From: Dillenia suffruticosa
Taxonomy: Eukaryota; Streptophyta; Magnoliopsida; Dilleniales; Dilleniaceae
Length of the DNA stretch: 64,000 nt
Assembly (NCBI GenBank): GCA_033439265.1
Contig: JAVTVX010000016.1
Span: forward strand, 17,034,701 to 17,098,700
Reading direction: 5' to 3'
Shown here piece by piece: positions 43,760-56,000 of this stretch. The first letter of the stretch is position 1. Each line of letters starts with the position of its first letter. Both the position numbers and the translations under genes were made by a program. The notes below the pieces were generated by a model. It saw only the letters and a list, made by a program, of their open reading frames with translations. It had not been told where the DNA came from and made no database searches.

Positions 43760-46700
43760 TTAAAAACTAAGAGTCATCTATGCATGAAACTAGGACACAA
43801 TATACATCATTGCAAACTTAGAAAGAAAATCAGCACAAATCAAACCAAAAGAACTACAGTTCATACTAAATGCTCACATTGTTACAAATTTGAACATAGT
43901 ATGGACACATGTTGCTTTAGAAGCATGACACCTAAGAAAACAATAATGAAATGAATAACTAAAGATAATTTAAAAACTAAAACCGTTATACCCAAGAAAA
44001 TTTGGGTACTAAAAGCCATACTTGATTGATCTCTTGTGTAGACTTGTCTCAAGGCCAAGGCTCTTGCAAATACATGGTTCCTAAATAGCGGATGATCTGT
44101 TGTGTCGACCTATCTCCAGGCCAAGACTCATGAAAATATATTGTTTCTGAATAGCGAATGCTCTTAGCACATGACAGAAGACTTCTCAGAGTTCAGTAGT
44201 CTAAAAGAGAGGAAAGGAAGTAAGATGGTCTTTGGAGATAACTCAAAGAGGGAAGATAATTGACATAGGAAATATAGATATGTTTCCTACACAGATTAAG
44301 CATGTTCTCTTAGTTAAGAGTCTAAAATATAATTTACTTAGTATTAGTCAATTATGTGATAAAAACTATATTATTTTATTTGATTATGAATATTGTAAAG
44401 TTATAGATAAACTAAACAAAGAAAAAAAAATTGAAAGACAATAAGTAAAGAAAATTTTATGTTATTAACTTAGACAATATAAGTGAACAAGATAAAGCAT
44501 GCTTGATGGACTTAGGAAATGATGATGCATGGTTGTGGTATAAAAGACTAGAATATGCATGTATGAACTTAATATCTAAATTGATTAGAAAAGACCAAAT
44601 TAAAGGTATACCAAAATTAAAATTTGAAAAGAAAAAAACTATGTGATGCTCCCATGAAAGGAAAACACATCAAGTTTTCATTCAAATCCAAAAACATAGC
44701 CTCCATAACTAGATCATTAAGATTACTTTATATGGATTTATTTGAAACAACTAGTACACAAAGTCTAGGAGAAAAAGATTATACTTTTGTAATCATTGAT
44801 AATTACTCTATATACATATAGATGTTATTTCTAGTTAAAAATGAAAAAACTAGTAATACATTTATTAAAAAGTATAAGAAAATTCAAAATGAAAAAGAAT
44901 ACATAATTAATAGTATTAAAAGCGATCATAATAAAAAATTTGAAAATACGAAATTGCAGGAATTTTGTGATAAAAATGGAATTGATTATCATTTCTCTGC
45001 TCCTAGGACACCACAACAAAATAGAGTTATGGAAAGGGAGAATAGAGAATTAGAGGAAATGATTAGAACTATGCTATGTGAGTATAACTTACCAAATATT
45101 TATGAGCAAAAGTTGTGAAAACAGTTTGCTATATCCTCAATAGGATATTGACTAGGCCAACTTTAAGAAGAATCCTTACGAGTTATATAAAGATAGAAAA
45201 CCAAATATATGATACTTTCATATCTTTGGATGCAAATGCTATGTGTTGAATAATGGAAAAGACAACCTAAGAAAGTTTGATATGAAAAGTGATGAACGTA
45301 TTTTTCTAGATTACTCAACCTCTAGTAAGATATATAGATTTTATAATATGAAAACAATGGTGGTTGAGAAGTTAATTCACGTGAACTTTGATAGGAGTGA
45401 TCCCTTGAGTAAAAGGAGTTTTCATGATTAAGTTCAAGAGCTAGAACAAATACCAGATCAAGAACTAATAGAAAATGAAGAAAATAAGGAGAAAATTCCA
45501 GAGGAAAGAGTTGAAGAAGTATAGAGAAGTGTAAAGTTTCATGAGAAATAAGAAGTAAAGTTCCCTGCCATAAGAAAAAGTATCAATATAGAAAGCACAA
45601 TTGATAATTTAGAGACTAGAGTTAGAACTAGATCATCACTAAAAATTAATACAAATTTGTAACATTTCTCTCTCAAATTGAATTTAAAAATATTGATAAA
45701 ACTTGGAGTGATGAAAATTGAGTTCTAGTCATGTATAAAGAGCTAAATCAATTTAAGAGAAATAAAATGTGAGAATTAGTTCCTAAACTAAAAGATCAAT
45801 CTATAATAGCAACAAAATGAGTGTTTAAGAATAAATTAGATGAGCATGACACAATTACTAAGAATAAGACAAGATTAGTGGATCAAAAATATAACCAAGA
45901 AGAGTGGATTGACTATAATAAAATATATACTCTTGTAGTTAGGTTAGAAGGTATTAGAATGTTGCTTACTTTTACCTATTCCATGAACTTTAGATTATAC
46001 TAAATAGACCTCAAGAGTACATTCTTAAATGGTGTAATAAATGAAATAGTCTATTAGAGTAAATTCCTGAATTTGAATATTCAAAACACCCAGACCATAT
46101 GTTTAAGTTGTCCAAAGTCTTATATGGTTTAAAACAATGTCGAGGAGCATGCTATGAAAGATTTAATAATTTTTTAATTGAAAACAATTTTGAAAGAGAA
46201 AAAATTACAACCTTATTCATTATGAGAAAAGGTAAAAAAATATCGATAGTACAAATCTATGTGAATGATATAGTGTTTGGAGCAACCAATGAAGAATTTT
46301 GATAAGAATTTATTAGATTTATTTATATTGAGTTTGAGATAAATATGATAGGTGAATTGAATTATTTATTAGACTTGTAAATAAAACAAATACAAAAGGG
46401 GATCTTTATAAATGTATTCAAATTTATCAAAGAATTAACAAAGAAATTTACATTTAGAGAAACTAAAAAATACGTCACACCTATTAGCATCTCAATTAAG
46501 TTAGATAAAGATGAGAAATGTAAGAAGATATGTCAAAATCTATATAGAAATATGATTGGTTTCCTATTATACTTGATTGCATGTAGACGGGATATTTTAT
46601 ATAGCGTATGCTTGTGTGTTAGATTCCAATCTAATCTTAAAAAAGTCATATTTAGTAACAGTCAAAAGAATCTTAAGATATTTGAAAGAGATACACAATC

Positions 46701-46860
46701 TAGGCTTATGGTATGATAGGAATCCCTTATTTGCTTTGTATGCATACTCAGATACTAATTTTGCAGGTCGTAAATTATATAGAAAAAGTATAAATGACAT
46801 TTGTTAATTTTTTAGAAGTAGCTAGTGTTTTTATCGCAAAAGCAGAGTATGTGACTGTAG
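43760..46860 (+). pseudogene. Gag-pol remnant of the Sirevirus-like element
   Basis: Plus-strand pieces in order: CCHC zinc knuckle CSHCYKFEHSMDTC (43871-43912); protease-adjacent segment (LNSECS then HMTEDFSEFSSL, about 44150-44205; GKIIDIGNI..HVLLVKSLKYNLLSISQLCD, 44240-44370); integrase (SFKSKN..LLYMDLF, 44670-44750; TPQQNRVMERENRELEEMIRT, 45005-45075); reverse transcriptase (45820-46300, LSKVLYGLKQCRGACYERF and VQIYVNDIVFGATNEEF); RNase H (46577-46807, ILRYLKEIHNLGLWY, YSDTNFAGRKLYRKS). The usual Asp-Asp of the polymerase box is ND here. Stops and frameshifts break it in at least eight places. Confidence 0.88.
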
Positions 46861-48239
46861 GATAATATTGTGTTCAAATTGAGAACTATGATTTAAATTT
46901 GAAGACCATTCAAATTAAAATAAATAACACTAGTGCTATATATTTAACTAAAAATCAAATCTATCATTTTAGAACTAAACACATTGAGGTTTATATACTT
47001 AAAAATAATATAATTTTGGAATATGTAGACACCAGTAGATAGTGAGAGATCTTGCAATCTAAGAAGAGAATTAGGTATGATGGAATGAATTCTTAAGTTT
47101 AAGATATCTAAAATTGAATGAAGTGTGTATGAAACATTTATGTAAAGTAAGAATAAAATTTTAAAGAAATTTCAAACATTTAACATAGACTATGTCGATT
47201 TGCTATAGGCATAAGTCGACTTATTAACAAGTTAAGTCAATCTATAGCTTGAATTTTAGAAGAGTTAATTGTGTAAGTTGATTTATAAGGAGTGTAAGTT
47301 GACCTAATGAGTTAAGAAGGGATGAGAAAATAGAAAGTTTCAAAGAAAAGAAAACGGGATGAAGCGGGCCCAAGTGAATTACCTAGTAAACCTTCTAAGG
47401 ATATGTCCCTTCAAATCATTCTTGTAAATGCTGGTGAATCCTCTAACTCCCAACTAATCACACCAGAAAGAATTTGAGACAAGTTAGAGACAGTTGAGGA
47501 CATCACTCATACTTTAAGTCACCAAATCTCAAGCTCAACGAACAACATACACTTTTTGTCTTAGAACTAAACAGAATTGACGATAAAATGGACTCCATAG
47601 ACAAAGACAAATCTCCTCATGACCATAAACCATCATGATCTCATTGAAGACCCTCCTGTTCTAGATCATTTTTGAGTTATTTCTAAAGAAACCCATAATT
47701 TTTCTTATATTTGTTGTTTTCATTCTTTAGTTGATGTAGTAGGAAGATATTTTTTTTTATTTTTTATGTAATCAAAAATTACTTTTGAATGTTATGCTGA
47801 AATTTGATCCATGTTTGAATGTCTATATATTTTTGTGATTGAATGATCTTTTTGCTTGAATGGTTATACTTGAATGATCTATGTTTGATTTGTCTATCTA
47901 TGAACAAGTGTATGTTTGTTTGCTATTCTCTGAAAATAGGTGAATCACCTTAATCTCGTGCAATTTTTTTGCTCTTATAGTTTAATTTATACTTACTACC
48001 CCATTTTGTTAATAACAAAAGGAGGAGAATGGTTTGAGTATGCATTAGAATAGGAAGAATAGGTATTGGATTAAGGGGAAGAGTGTTGTGAATTGTTAAA
48101 TATGCATATATTGTGATTTTAGATGCATATATGTTAGGATGTGATATTATGTGCGTATGGCGTATATTAGTTGCATATTGTTGTAAGACTATATATAATC
48201 TGAAGGAAAGCTACGCATTCAAGTATTTGAAGGTTTAAA

Positions 48240-48337
48240 CATGATATATTATTAATTGAGGGGGAGTAATTTTAAATTTTTAAAAAAATTTTAACAAATT
48301 TTTTAATAAAGTTTTGTCATCATAAAAAAGAAGAGAT
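48240..48337 (+). promoter_or_regulatory. Polypurine-tract region before the 3' LTR
   Basis: Contains ATTGAGGGGGAGTAAT and, next to the LTR, GTCATCATAAAAAAGAAGAG, matching in kind the multiple polypurine motif region described for Sireviruses. Confidence 0.65.
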
Positions 48338-50110
48338 TATTGAGTAAAATATATTTTAATAATAATTAGAGATAATTAAAATTAATTAGGAATAATTAAT
48401 TGAAGATTTAAATATTTAGAAAAATTGGTAAAATTAAATTTGTCTTGAATAAGTCGACATTTATCTTAGACGAGTCAACTCGCACACTCAAAACACTTAG
48501 ACTTAAGCTAGAATGTCGATCTAGAGTGTCGGCCTATACATTGACCTAGTCGATATGATAAATTATCAAGTTGATCTTATCATAACTTCAAGTCGAACTA
48601 AGATTTAAAAGTTTGAAAATTGATTAAGTATAGAAAGACTTAAGTAGATCTGATGACTAAATAAGTCAACCTAAAGAATAAAGGTCTAAGAAACCCAACT
48701 TTATAGTGTAAATAAGTCGACTTGATCATAAGATAAGTTGACTTGATTTCATAATACTATAACTATCAGGTCGACCTGTCAAAGCCATGTTTCAAAACTA
48801 GGTTTGCTAACTAATCAAGTCAACTTACTAGAGCACAAGTTGACCTAATATATAAACATAAAAACCATAGGTCGACCTAAGCAAAAACAAGCCGACCTGT
48901 TCTTAAAAATAAACCTAAGTTTAATCGACCCAGTTGTATTACAAACAAGTCGATCTATCACATTGATGAGTTGACCTAAAGAATAAACTTCAAAATTTTT
49001 TGAAGTATAGAAAACCATAAGTTGACCTAGGAATAAAGTAAGTTGACTTGGGAAGATTAACTCTCAAAAACCTAACATTACAAATTAATCAAGTCGAACT
49101 AGGTATTACACAAGTCGACCCGTCTTACATGTTATAGAAACACAAGTTGACTTAACAAATAGATAGGTTGACCTAGCCAAGAAGTAAAAAGAATACTAGT
49201 CAACCTAGCAATGTGACAAGTCGACCTGTCTGAAACATGTCTTAAGGAAACATGACATATGTTAACCTGATATATTTTCAACGTGATCAAAGATTGCACA
49301 AGCAAATCCAGGAGAAGTACAAGTGAGTCAGACATTGAATGCAACCGAGTTAATCTACTTTAAGAACAAGTCAACCTGAGCTGATTGAGATTCAAATAAC
49401 AAGTCGACATGAGACAACAACAAGTCGACAGTATGTGAGTAATGTATACATGTTCAAAAAAAAATATTTTGAATTAAATGAAAATCTCAACCACCACACC
49501 AATCTCTATAATGCATTCAATGTTTGTAAAAGCTCCCTAACGACTAAAATCATGTCTTTGGCTATAAATACAACTCAAGGACAGAGGAGAAAACACTTTT
49601 GGATTATTTGAATAATTTTCAGATCTTCAATGCAATTCTCTATTTTTAATTTCTTTGGTTGTAATCTCATTCGTACTATCACGAACACATATGAAGATTA
49701 AAAACTTTAATTTGTGCTTCATTCTTATTCTTTATTTGTTGTAAAAGATCAGAAAATTGTTTTTCTCAATCTTGGGTTTGAAGTGTAATGACTTAAAGGT
49801 GTCTAGATTTGCTTACTCCTTAGAAAGACAAATGTAAGTGTTAGGATTAACATTTGTAAGATTTGTTAGCACTTACTAAATTAATGTATAATCTATTATA
49901 AAATAGCAGATTAGAAAATTTTGTTGAACTTTTAGTGTAGACGTACAGGGAGGTGGAACCATTATAAATTTGAGTGCCCTTAGTTTTTTTCTTTTTCTTT
50001 CATTCTCTTTCTTTTTTTATTCACAAATTAATTTCTTTTTTAAATTTAGAAAAACCAAAAATAAGTTGATAACTTATTTATCCCTCTAAGTTATCTCCAG
50101 AGTGCCAACA
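48338..50110 (+). repeat. 3' LTR of the Sirevirus-like element, rich in AAGTCGACCT-type repeats
   Basis: Starts TATTGAGTAAAATATA and ends CCAACA. Between 48460 and 49450 there are about two dozen variants of the palindrome-like AAGTCGACCT/AGGTCGACTT, spaced irregularly. Transcription start could lie near 49560, where GGCTATAAATACAACTC is a good TATA-box region; a polyadenylation zone would follow. Confidence 0.8.
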
Positions 50111-50115
50111 AATAA

Positions 50116-51350
50116 TATGATTATAAGTATACTATTTTGGTTAAATGTATTAATCATTGGATTATAATTTTTTATGTATATATATTATCCAATTAAATAA
50201 TAAACATAGAGCTATAGATGTAGAAAAACTATCAAACATGCCCTAATATTAATTTTATAAAGGTTTTTCATTTTTATATATTTAACATACATCTGATTAT
50301 TTGTTTCTAGAGAATTAGTGGATACTTAAGATTATGCGTTTGCAAATATTCTATAATATTTCTAACAATATGATATCATGGAATAGTAATCGTGACTACT
50401 AATATACAAATGATATTGATAATATTTCTAACAAAATGATATTATAAATTGTATTTGTTTATATTAATATGTAAATATTGTATCGTATTTTTAGTAAATA
50501 TTCTATAATATTGCATGAAAACAATTATTTGAATTTGTTTTTGTATCAAATAGAATTTGGGCTTTCTTGTCATTCAACAAGAACTGATTATTGAGAAATA
50601 ATTTAAGAAATGGATATATTTTGAATGTTAAAGTTAAGGATGAGTATTGAACATGAAATTAAGCTAAAAAATTTTTTGAATTTTGCGTTTGAAAATTCAA
50701 GTGAGGGTAGGAAAAATTGTATATCTTTGTTTATGATATTGTAATGTTTATTAGCAATCTCGTGACAGCCGAGAAATATTTGATATGTGATGGTGTCATT
50801 AAGTCATAAAATTGTTAGGTATTTCATAAAGAAACTTTTCATACAACTTCTAGATTTTCATTGCCTAGTGTCTTACAACGCCATTCACAACCTACGGAAT
50901 CCCAAAATCAAAAAAATTGATATCAGAGATATGGAGGGGTTATTAAGATATGTATTAAAAAGTCATGATAATGATCTAAATGATCACGAATTAGAAACAA
51001 AGAATATATATATCAAATAAGTATACAGCTAACACGGTTCATGATGTAGAGGAGTCGAATATGAATAATCATATATTTGTGAAGTTGCTTGAAGACACGA
51101 GTAAATATCTTTATCCTGCTTGTTTAGAGATTTCTAAACTGTCTTTTACTGTTACTTTAAATTACTTTAAGTGTATGTATGTGTGAGATTCTATGTCATT
51201 TTTTTACCTATTAGCCTTCTTGGGTGTTGTCTTTCCATATGCACATATTTTGAAGTCATATGCTGAATTTAAGAATTTTATTTAGATTTTAAGACTTTAT
51301 TATCTGAAAATCCATGCATATCCAAATGATTGTATATTGTATTAGATGAT
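50116..51350. other. AT-rich region between elements
   Basis: Nothing recognised with confidence. An open frame at 50787-51020 has no known domain; it could be a decayed upstream part of the CACTA remnant that follows. Confidence 0.4.
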
Positions 51351-51469
51351 AGTATGGAGCAGAGTTACTACCCCATTTGTGGTTTATCTCGATTGTTGGC
51401 ACAAATGAGAAAGAAGAAAAAATCGAAAAAAATATTATGATATCGTTATTTTGATTCGTCTATTAAGAT

Positions 51470-52960
51470 GTTATTTATATCCACCAAAATCTCAAATCTC
51501 ATAAAATGGTGCGATGAGAGTCGTATAAAAGATGAGTTGTTAAGACATCCAACAGATGTAAAAATTTCGAAATATTTTGATAGATTTTATCCAAATTTTG
51601 CAGTTGCTTCAAGGAATGTGAGGTTTGAATTTGCGAGTGATGGTTTGAATCTATTCAAACTTATAAGCACTAATCAATTATCCCTATTCCATATAACTTA
51701 CCACCATGACTATGTATAAAGTAGAGTTTTTTTATTTTTCTATGATTATTCTTGATCAAAAGGAACCTGATAATGATATCGATATTTATTTACAACCATT
51801 GATTAAAGAGTTGAATAAGTTATGATAAGGAATTAGTAAGTATAATACTTCAAAAGAAGAGACATTACGCATGCCGCCTTGTTGTGGACCATTAATGACT
51901 TTTTAGCATATTCAAATTTGTTTGAATGGAGTACAAAAGGTCGTTATACTTGTTCGACTTATGACATTAATACTTCCTTAAAATCGTTAACAAATGATCA
52001 AAATTTTTGCTACATGTGTCATCGATAGTAGTTTCATATGAACAAAAGATTTCTATATCAAACTCAGTTGTTTGATGGAACTAAAGAGTGGAGAGATGCA
52101 CCTACCATAGTTTCTAGTTCATAGATATTAAGAAGATTGTAGGTTTCATTTTTGGGAAAAACCGTGACCTCTCGGATTTGAGAGAGGGTGGTAGATAAGC
52201 AAGGAAAAGAACCACTGTGAATCATACCGAGAGTCATGATGAGACAGAAATGGAAGACATGGAAGATGAAGATGAAGATGATACAAATGAAATCGAAGTG
52301 TAGAAGAAAAAAAACATTTTTTTGAGTTACCTTATTAGTAGCACAACCTATTGCATTATAATATTGACATTATGCATATCGAAAAGAATGTTTGTGAAAT
52401 TGTAGTTTTGACAATTCTCAATGATTCTCGAAAATTTAAAGATAATTTTAAGGCATGTCTTGATTTGGAGGAAATGAGTATCAAACATGAATTGCATCAA
52501 CCTTGCTTTCTAATACGAAAAGCATATACCAGCAGCATCTTACTCCTTGCTAAAAAAAGAGAAAAAAATTTTCTATAAAGTTTTAAAAGAAATTAAGGTA
52601 TTGATAGTTATACCTAAAATATTTTGAGGTGTGTAAGTACGAAGGAGTGTAAATTTATGAATCTCAAGTCTCATGATTATTATGCCTTGATGCAAGATCT
52701 CCTTCCAATTGCCTTATGAGTTTTATGCAAAAGAAGGTTATTTCGACATTGATTGAACTTTCTAATATCTTCAAAACTGTTTGTGCAAAATTTTTAAACA
52801 TCGAGAATTTACAAAAAAATTCAATTTCGTGCTACAATTAATCTGTCATATAAAAAAAATTTTCCTCCTTCCTTCTTTGCTATTATAGTCCATTTGATGA
52901 TTCATCTTCCAAGTGAGGCAATTTTAGGTGGACCAATTCATTATTGATGGATATACCCAA
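51470..52960 (+). pseudogene. Decayed TNP2-type CACTA transposase
   Basis: Plus-strand pieces in TNP2 order: WCDESRIKDELLRHPTDVK, then NVRFEFASDGLNLFK (51500-51660); LEWSTKGRYTCSTYD and FCYMCHR (51920-52025); FFELPY..HYNIDIMHIEKNVCE (52320-52400); then DUF4218-like CKFMNLKSHDYYALMQDLLPIA, FPPSFFAIIVHLMIHLPSE and WIYPIER (52650-52960). Many stops and frameshifts. No CACTA termini are identified around it. It resembles the transposase at 3201-6938 in family only and has decayed much further. Confidence 0.82.
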
Positions 52961-53089
52961 TTGAAAGATATTTTCTATATTCAAACTTCAAACTCCATTA
53001 GTATATATCTCTTCAATCAAAATGCTCCCCCTTCCATTGTTATAAATATGTTTGGAGCTCACTTTTCTCGACTTTTGACTTCTCTCCAC

Positions 53090-56000
53090 ATGATCGTAAA
53101 TTGCGCTGGTGCAGCAATTACATCACTTGATATTCTGATTGCTTTCACCACCGATGAGTCTAGAGGAGGGCACAACCTTTTGATGGAGGAAGTCGACCAC
53201 CTCCACCGAAGTACGTAACATGTCAAAGGTAATGACGATGAGGATCGACTTATCTTCATTGGAGCTTTAGGGACTTTCTCCTCAAGTTAGACGAACCAAT
53301 GGCTCTATCGGATTCTATGATACTTTCAGATTCTAATGAAATGTTAGAAACTAAAGAGGAGACAGAGGATATCCAAACAAATTCAAAGATCCTAGAAGTC
53401 CATACTCGGATGAGTAGTTACATCTTCTTTGGTGCCAGTGGAAGTCATCGGTGATAGTAAAACTATGGTGTAAGATAGTGGGCACCACTTTCTAAGAAAT
53501 CGTATAATATCTCTTTGGAAAGTTGAGGGAGAGATGGAACTGATTGATATTAACAACAATTTCTATCTTGCGAAACTCTCCAAATAGTTCAATTACTATC
53601 ATGCCACAACGGGCGGATCATAGTACATCCAAGATCACTACTTGTTAGTGATAAAGTGGTAGGCATGGTTTGTACCTACAAAAATAGAGATCCACTAGGC
53701 AACTGTTAAGGTACACCTCCCTGGATTGCCAATTGAGTTATTTGATGAGGAAGAGTTTTATAGAGTAGGAAAACAATTGGGATGCCCTCTTTGCATAGAT
53801 GTGAACAAGACAAATGCTTCACCTGGCAAGTATGCTCACATATGCATGGAGATAAATTTGTCAAGGCACTGTTCCCTAATGTCCAGAATCGAAAAAGGAT
53901 CCAAAGGGTGTAATATGAAGGTTTATACCTGATCTGCTTTGGATATAGTCGAGTATGACACTCAAAAGACGAATGCCAAGTTGGGGGTTTGAAAAGAGAG
54001 AAACCCATTGATGGAATTGTTACTATTATGGCAAATCCTAGGGAGCACTCATTTGTCTCGAAAGTAGCTAATTTGGGAACAAAACGTGGGATTCGGTCCA
54101 TGGATGCAAGTTCGATGAAGACCTCAACAAAATGGTTGCTGATTGGCTGACCTTACAACTCCAGTTGATAATATGTTAAGTAATTGGTTCCCTAGTTTGG
54201 AGTTGACGGTCGAAGGAGATGCCTCTTTTTCTACCCTTGTCTCAATACTGATTATTGTGGAAAACTCGCCAGGAACAGCACGGGTGTGGAAATGCATAGT
54301 GGATCGAAGAACATTTCCACTAGGCGAGAAGGCCCAAAGGCTACAAACATAGCACTAGATTGAGTCCAGATAGACCAGAACCCTTACCATTTATGGGCCT
54401 CAAAGTGGTCCATCCACTATTGGGCTTGCAAGAACCCAGACCAACCCTCCCCATCCAAGACCACAAATTAGTCTTAAACCCCATTTGCAATGCCATTGTG
54501 TCTCCTTCCGATAAGACATAAACATTGAAATTTTGTTGCCAACTGCTTCTACATGCCAACTTGGTTTGTTTGACTAAAACTAAACGTAGTACTTAGTAGC
54601 TTTACGGATTTCTGAAATATAAGAATATGATCGGGAGTTTACTATTCTGATTTTAGGTTTCCGGGGAGGTTTGTGATAGGTATGCAAATTTGATTGTATT
54701 GAAGTTTCGGTGGTACTCAGTTTGGACTAGTTGATCCACTGTTATGTTCAACCTTATAATAGGAAGAAATTAGAAGTTTTTGTGAGATCCATGTGAGTGC
54801 TAGAGAACTCTCAGAGTAGTATCACTTTCCCTAAAGTAAGAGTGATTAACATATCTTGTCTTCATGGTGACCACCATCCGATACTCCATTATACATATAT
54901 GACTTCTGCTCCCTCGTGGGGTCTTATCCTTTCTATTTTGAGGATGCTTGGTTCAGGCATTTTTAGTATCAACAAGTCTTTTCTGTAGCCTAGTGTAGTG
55001 GGAATAGGAGAAGATCTCTTCTACTATCGATACAGTTTAACACCTCAGGCCTCAAAACCTAGAATAAAGAGCTCTTTGGTAACATCTTTCATAGGAAGTG
55101 ATGTCTTGAGACATGGTGTATTCCAAATCCTTTGGGTGATAGATCGGTTTCTTTGTGTCGATTGGAAAGCTATTTATTAGAGGAGTACCATAAGGTTTTA
55201 GACATGATGGAAATGTTCTGATATCAAAAATCTATGATCCGTTGGTTTTTCCAGGGGATAGCAACACTAGTTTCTACCATTTGTCTACTATTATCCATCG
55301 TAACTATAATTGGATTTCTAAACTGAAGATTAATGGAGAATGGTGCGCACATCAGAGTATACTCAAGAACCAAGCAACCTCATACTTCATAGAATTATTC
55401 TCAAGTGTCTCGCTCAATTGTGGCCTATTGGGCTGGGTAGATAGCAATAGGCTATTGGGATAGAGGATCGGGAGAGCTATGTCACGCCATTATGTTGTTC
55501 GAGATCATATCTGTGGTTTTTTCTATAAGGGGCTTAAAGAACTTGGCCTTGATGGCATCTAAACGCTGTTCTATCAGTAATTTTAGGATATTACCCATCT
55601 TACTTTGTACTAGTTTGTAAATAAGGCCTTCCATGATGGCTCTTTCCCTTTGAAATTCCTTCGAGCACTCATTGGCTTAATCCCAAAAGTAGCTTGCTTG
55701 AGTGGATTGAATGAGTTTTGGTTGATTTGCCTACTTAATAGGGGGTATAATGTTTTGACAAAAGTTCTAATCCAAAGACTTCATGTTATTTTGCAAAAGG
55801 TGGTGAGCGCTTTTTGAAATAGTTTTCTTCTTGGGTGAAGTCCATTAGATACCATGATCATAGTGTTCGTATTTCTAGGTGTACCTATTGAAAAATGGTT
55901 TTGAAAGTTAATATTTAGTTGGCTTATGATAGCATTAGTTAGGATTTTTTAGCTTAAATTTTGCAGGATTTCCATATCCTTCATACATGATTCAAGCTCT

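Larger units (their letters stand above)
43248..50110 (+). mobile_element. Decayed Sirevirus-like Ty1/Copia retrotransposon
   Basis: A plus-strand element between AACAA (43243-43247) and AATAA (50111-50115), a target duplication with one mismatch. Its 3' LTR (48338-50110) is about 1.77 kb and ends CCAACA, but only about 470 bp of the 5' LTR remain. The internal part shows gag zinc knuckle, protease, integrase, reverse transcriptase and RNase H remnants with many stops. The region before the 3' LTR has GAGGGGGAG and TTTTGTCATCATAAAAAAG, resembling the conserved polypurine-side motifs of Sireviruses. The LTRs are full of variants of AAGTCGACCT. The element is long dead. Confidence 0.87.

Noticed and set aside
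52928..53218. 96-residue open frame as a gene
   Set aside because: It spans the junction between the decayed CACTA transposase and the LINE start and has no domain of its own.
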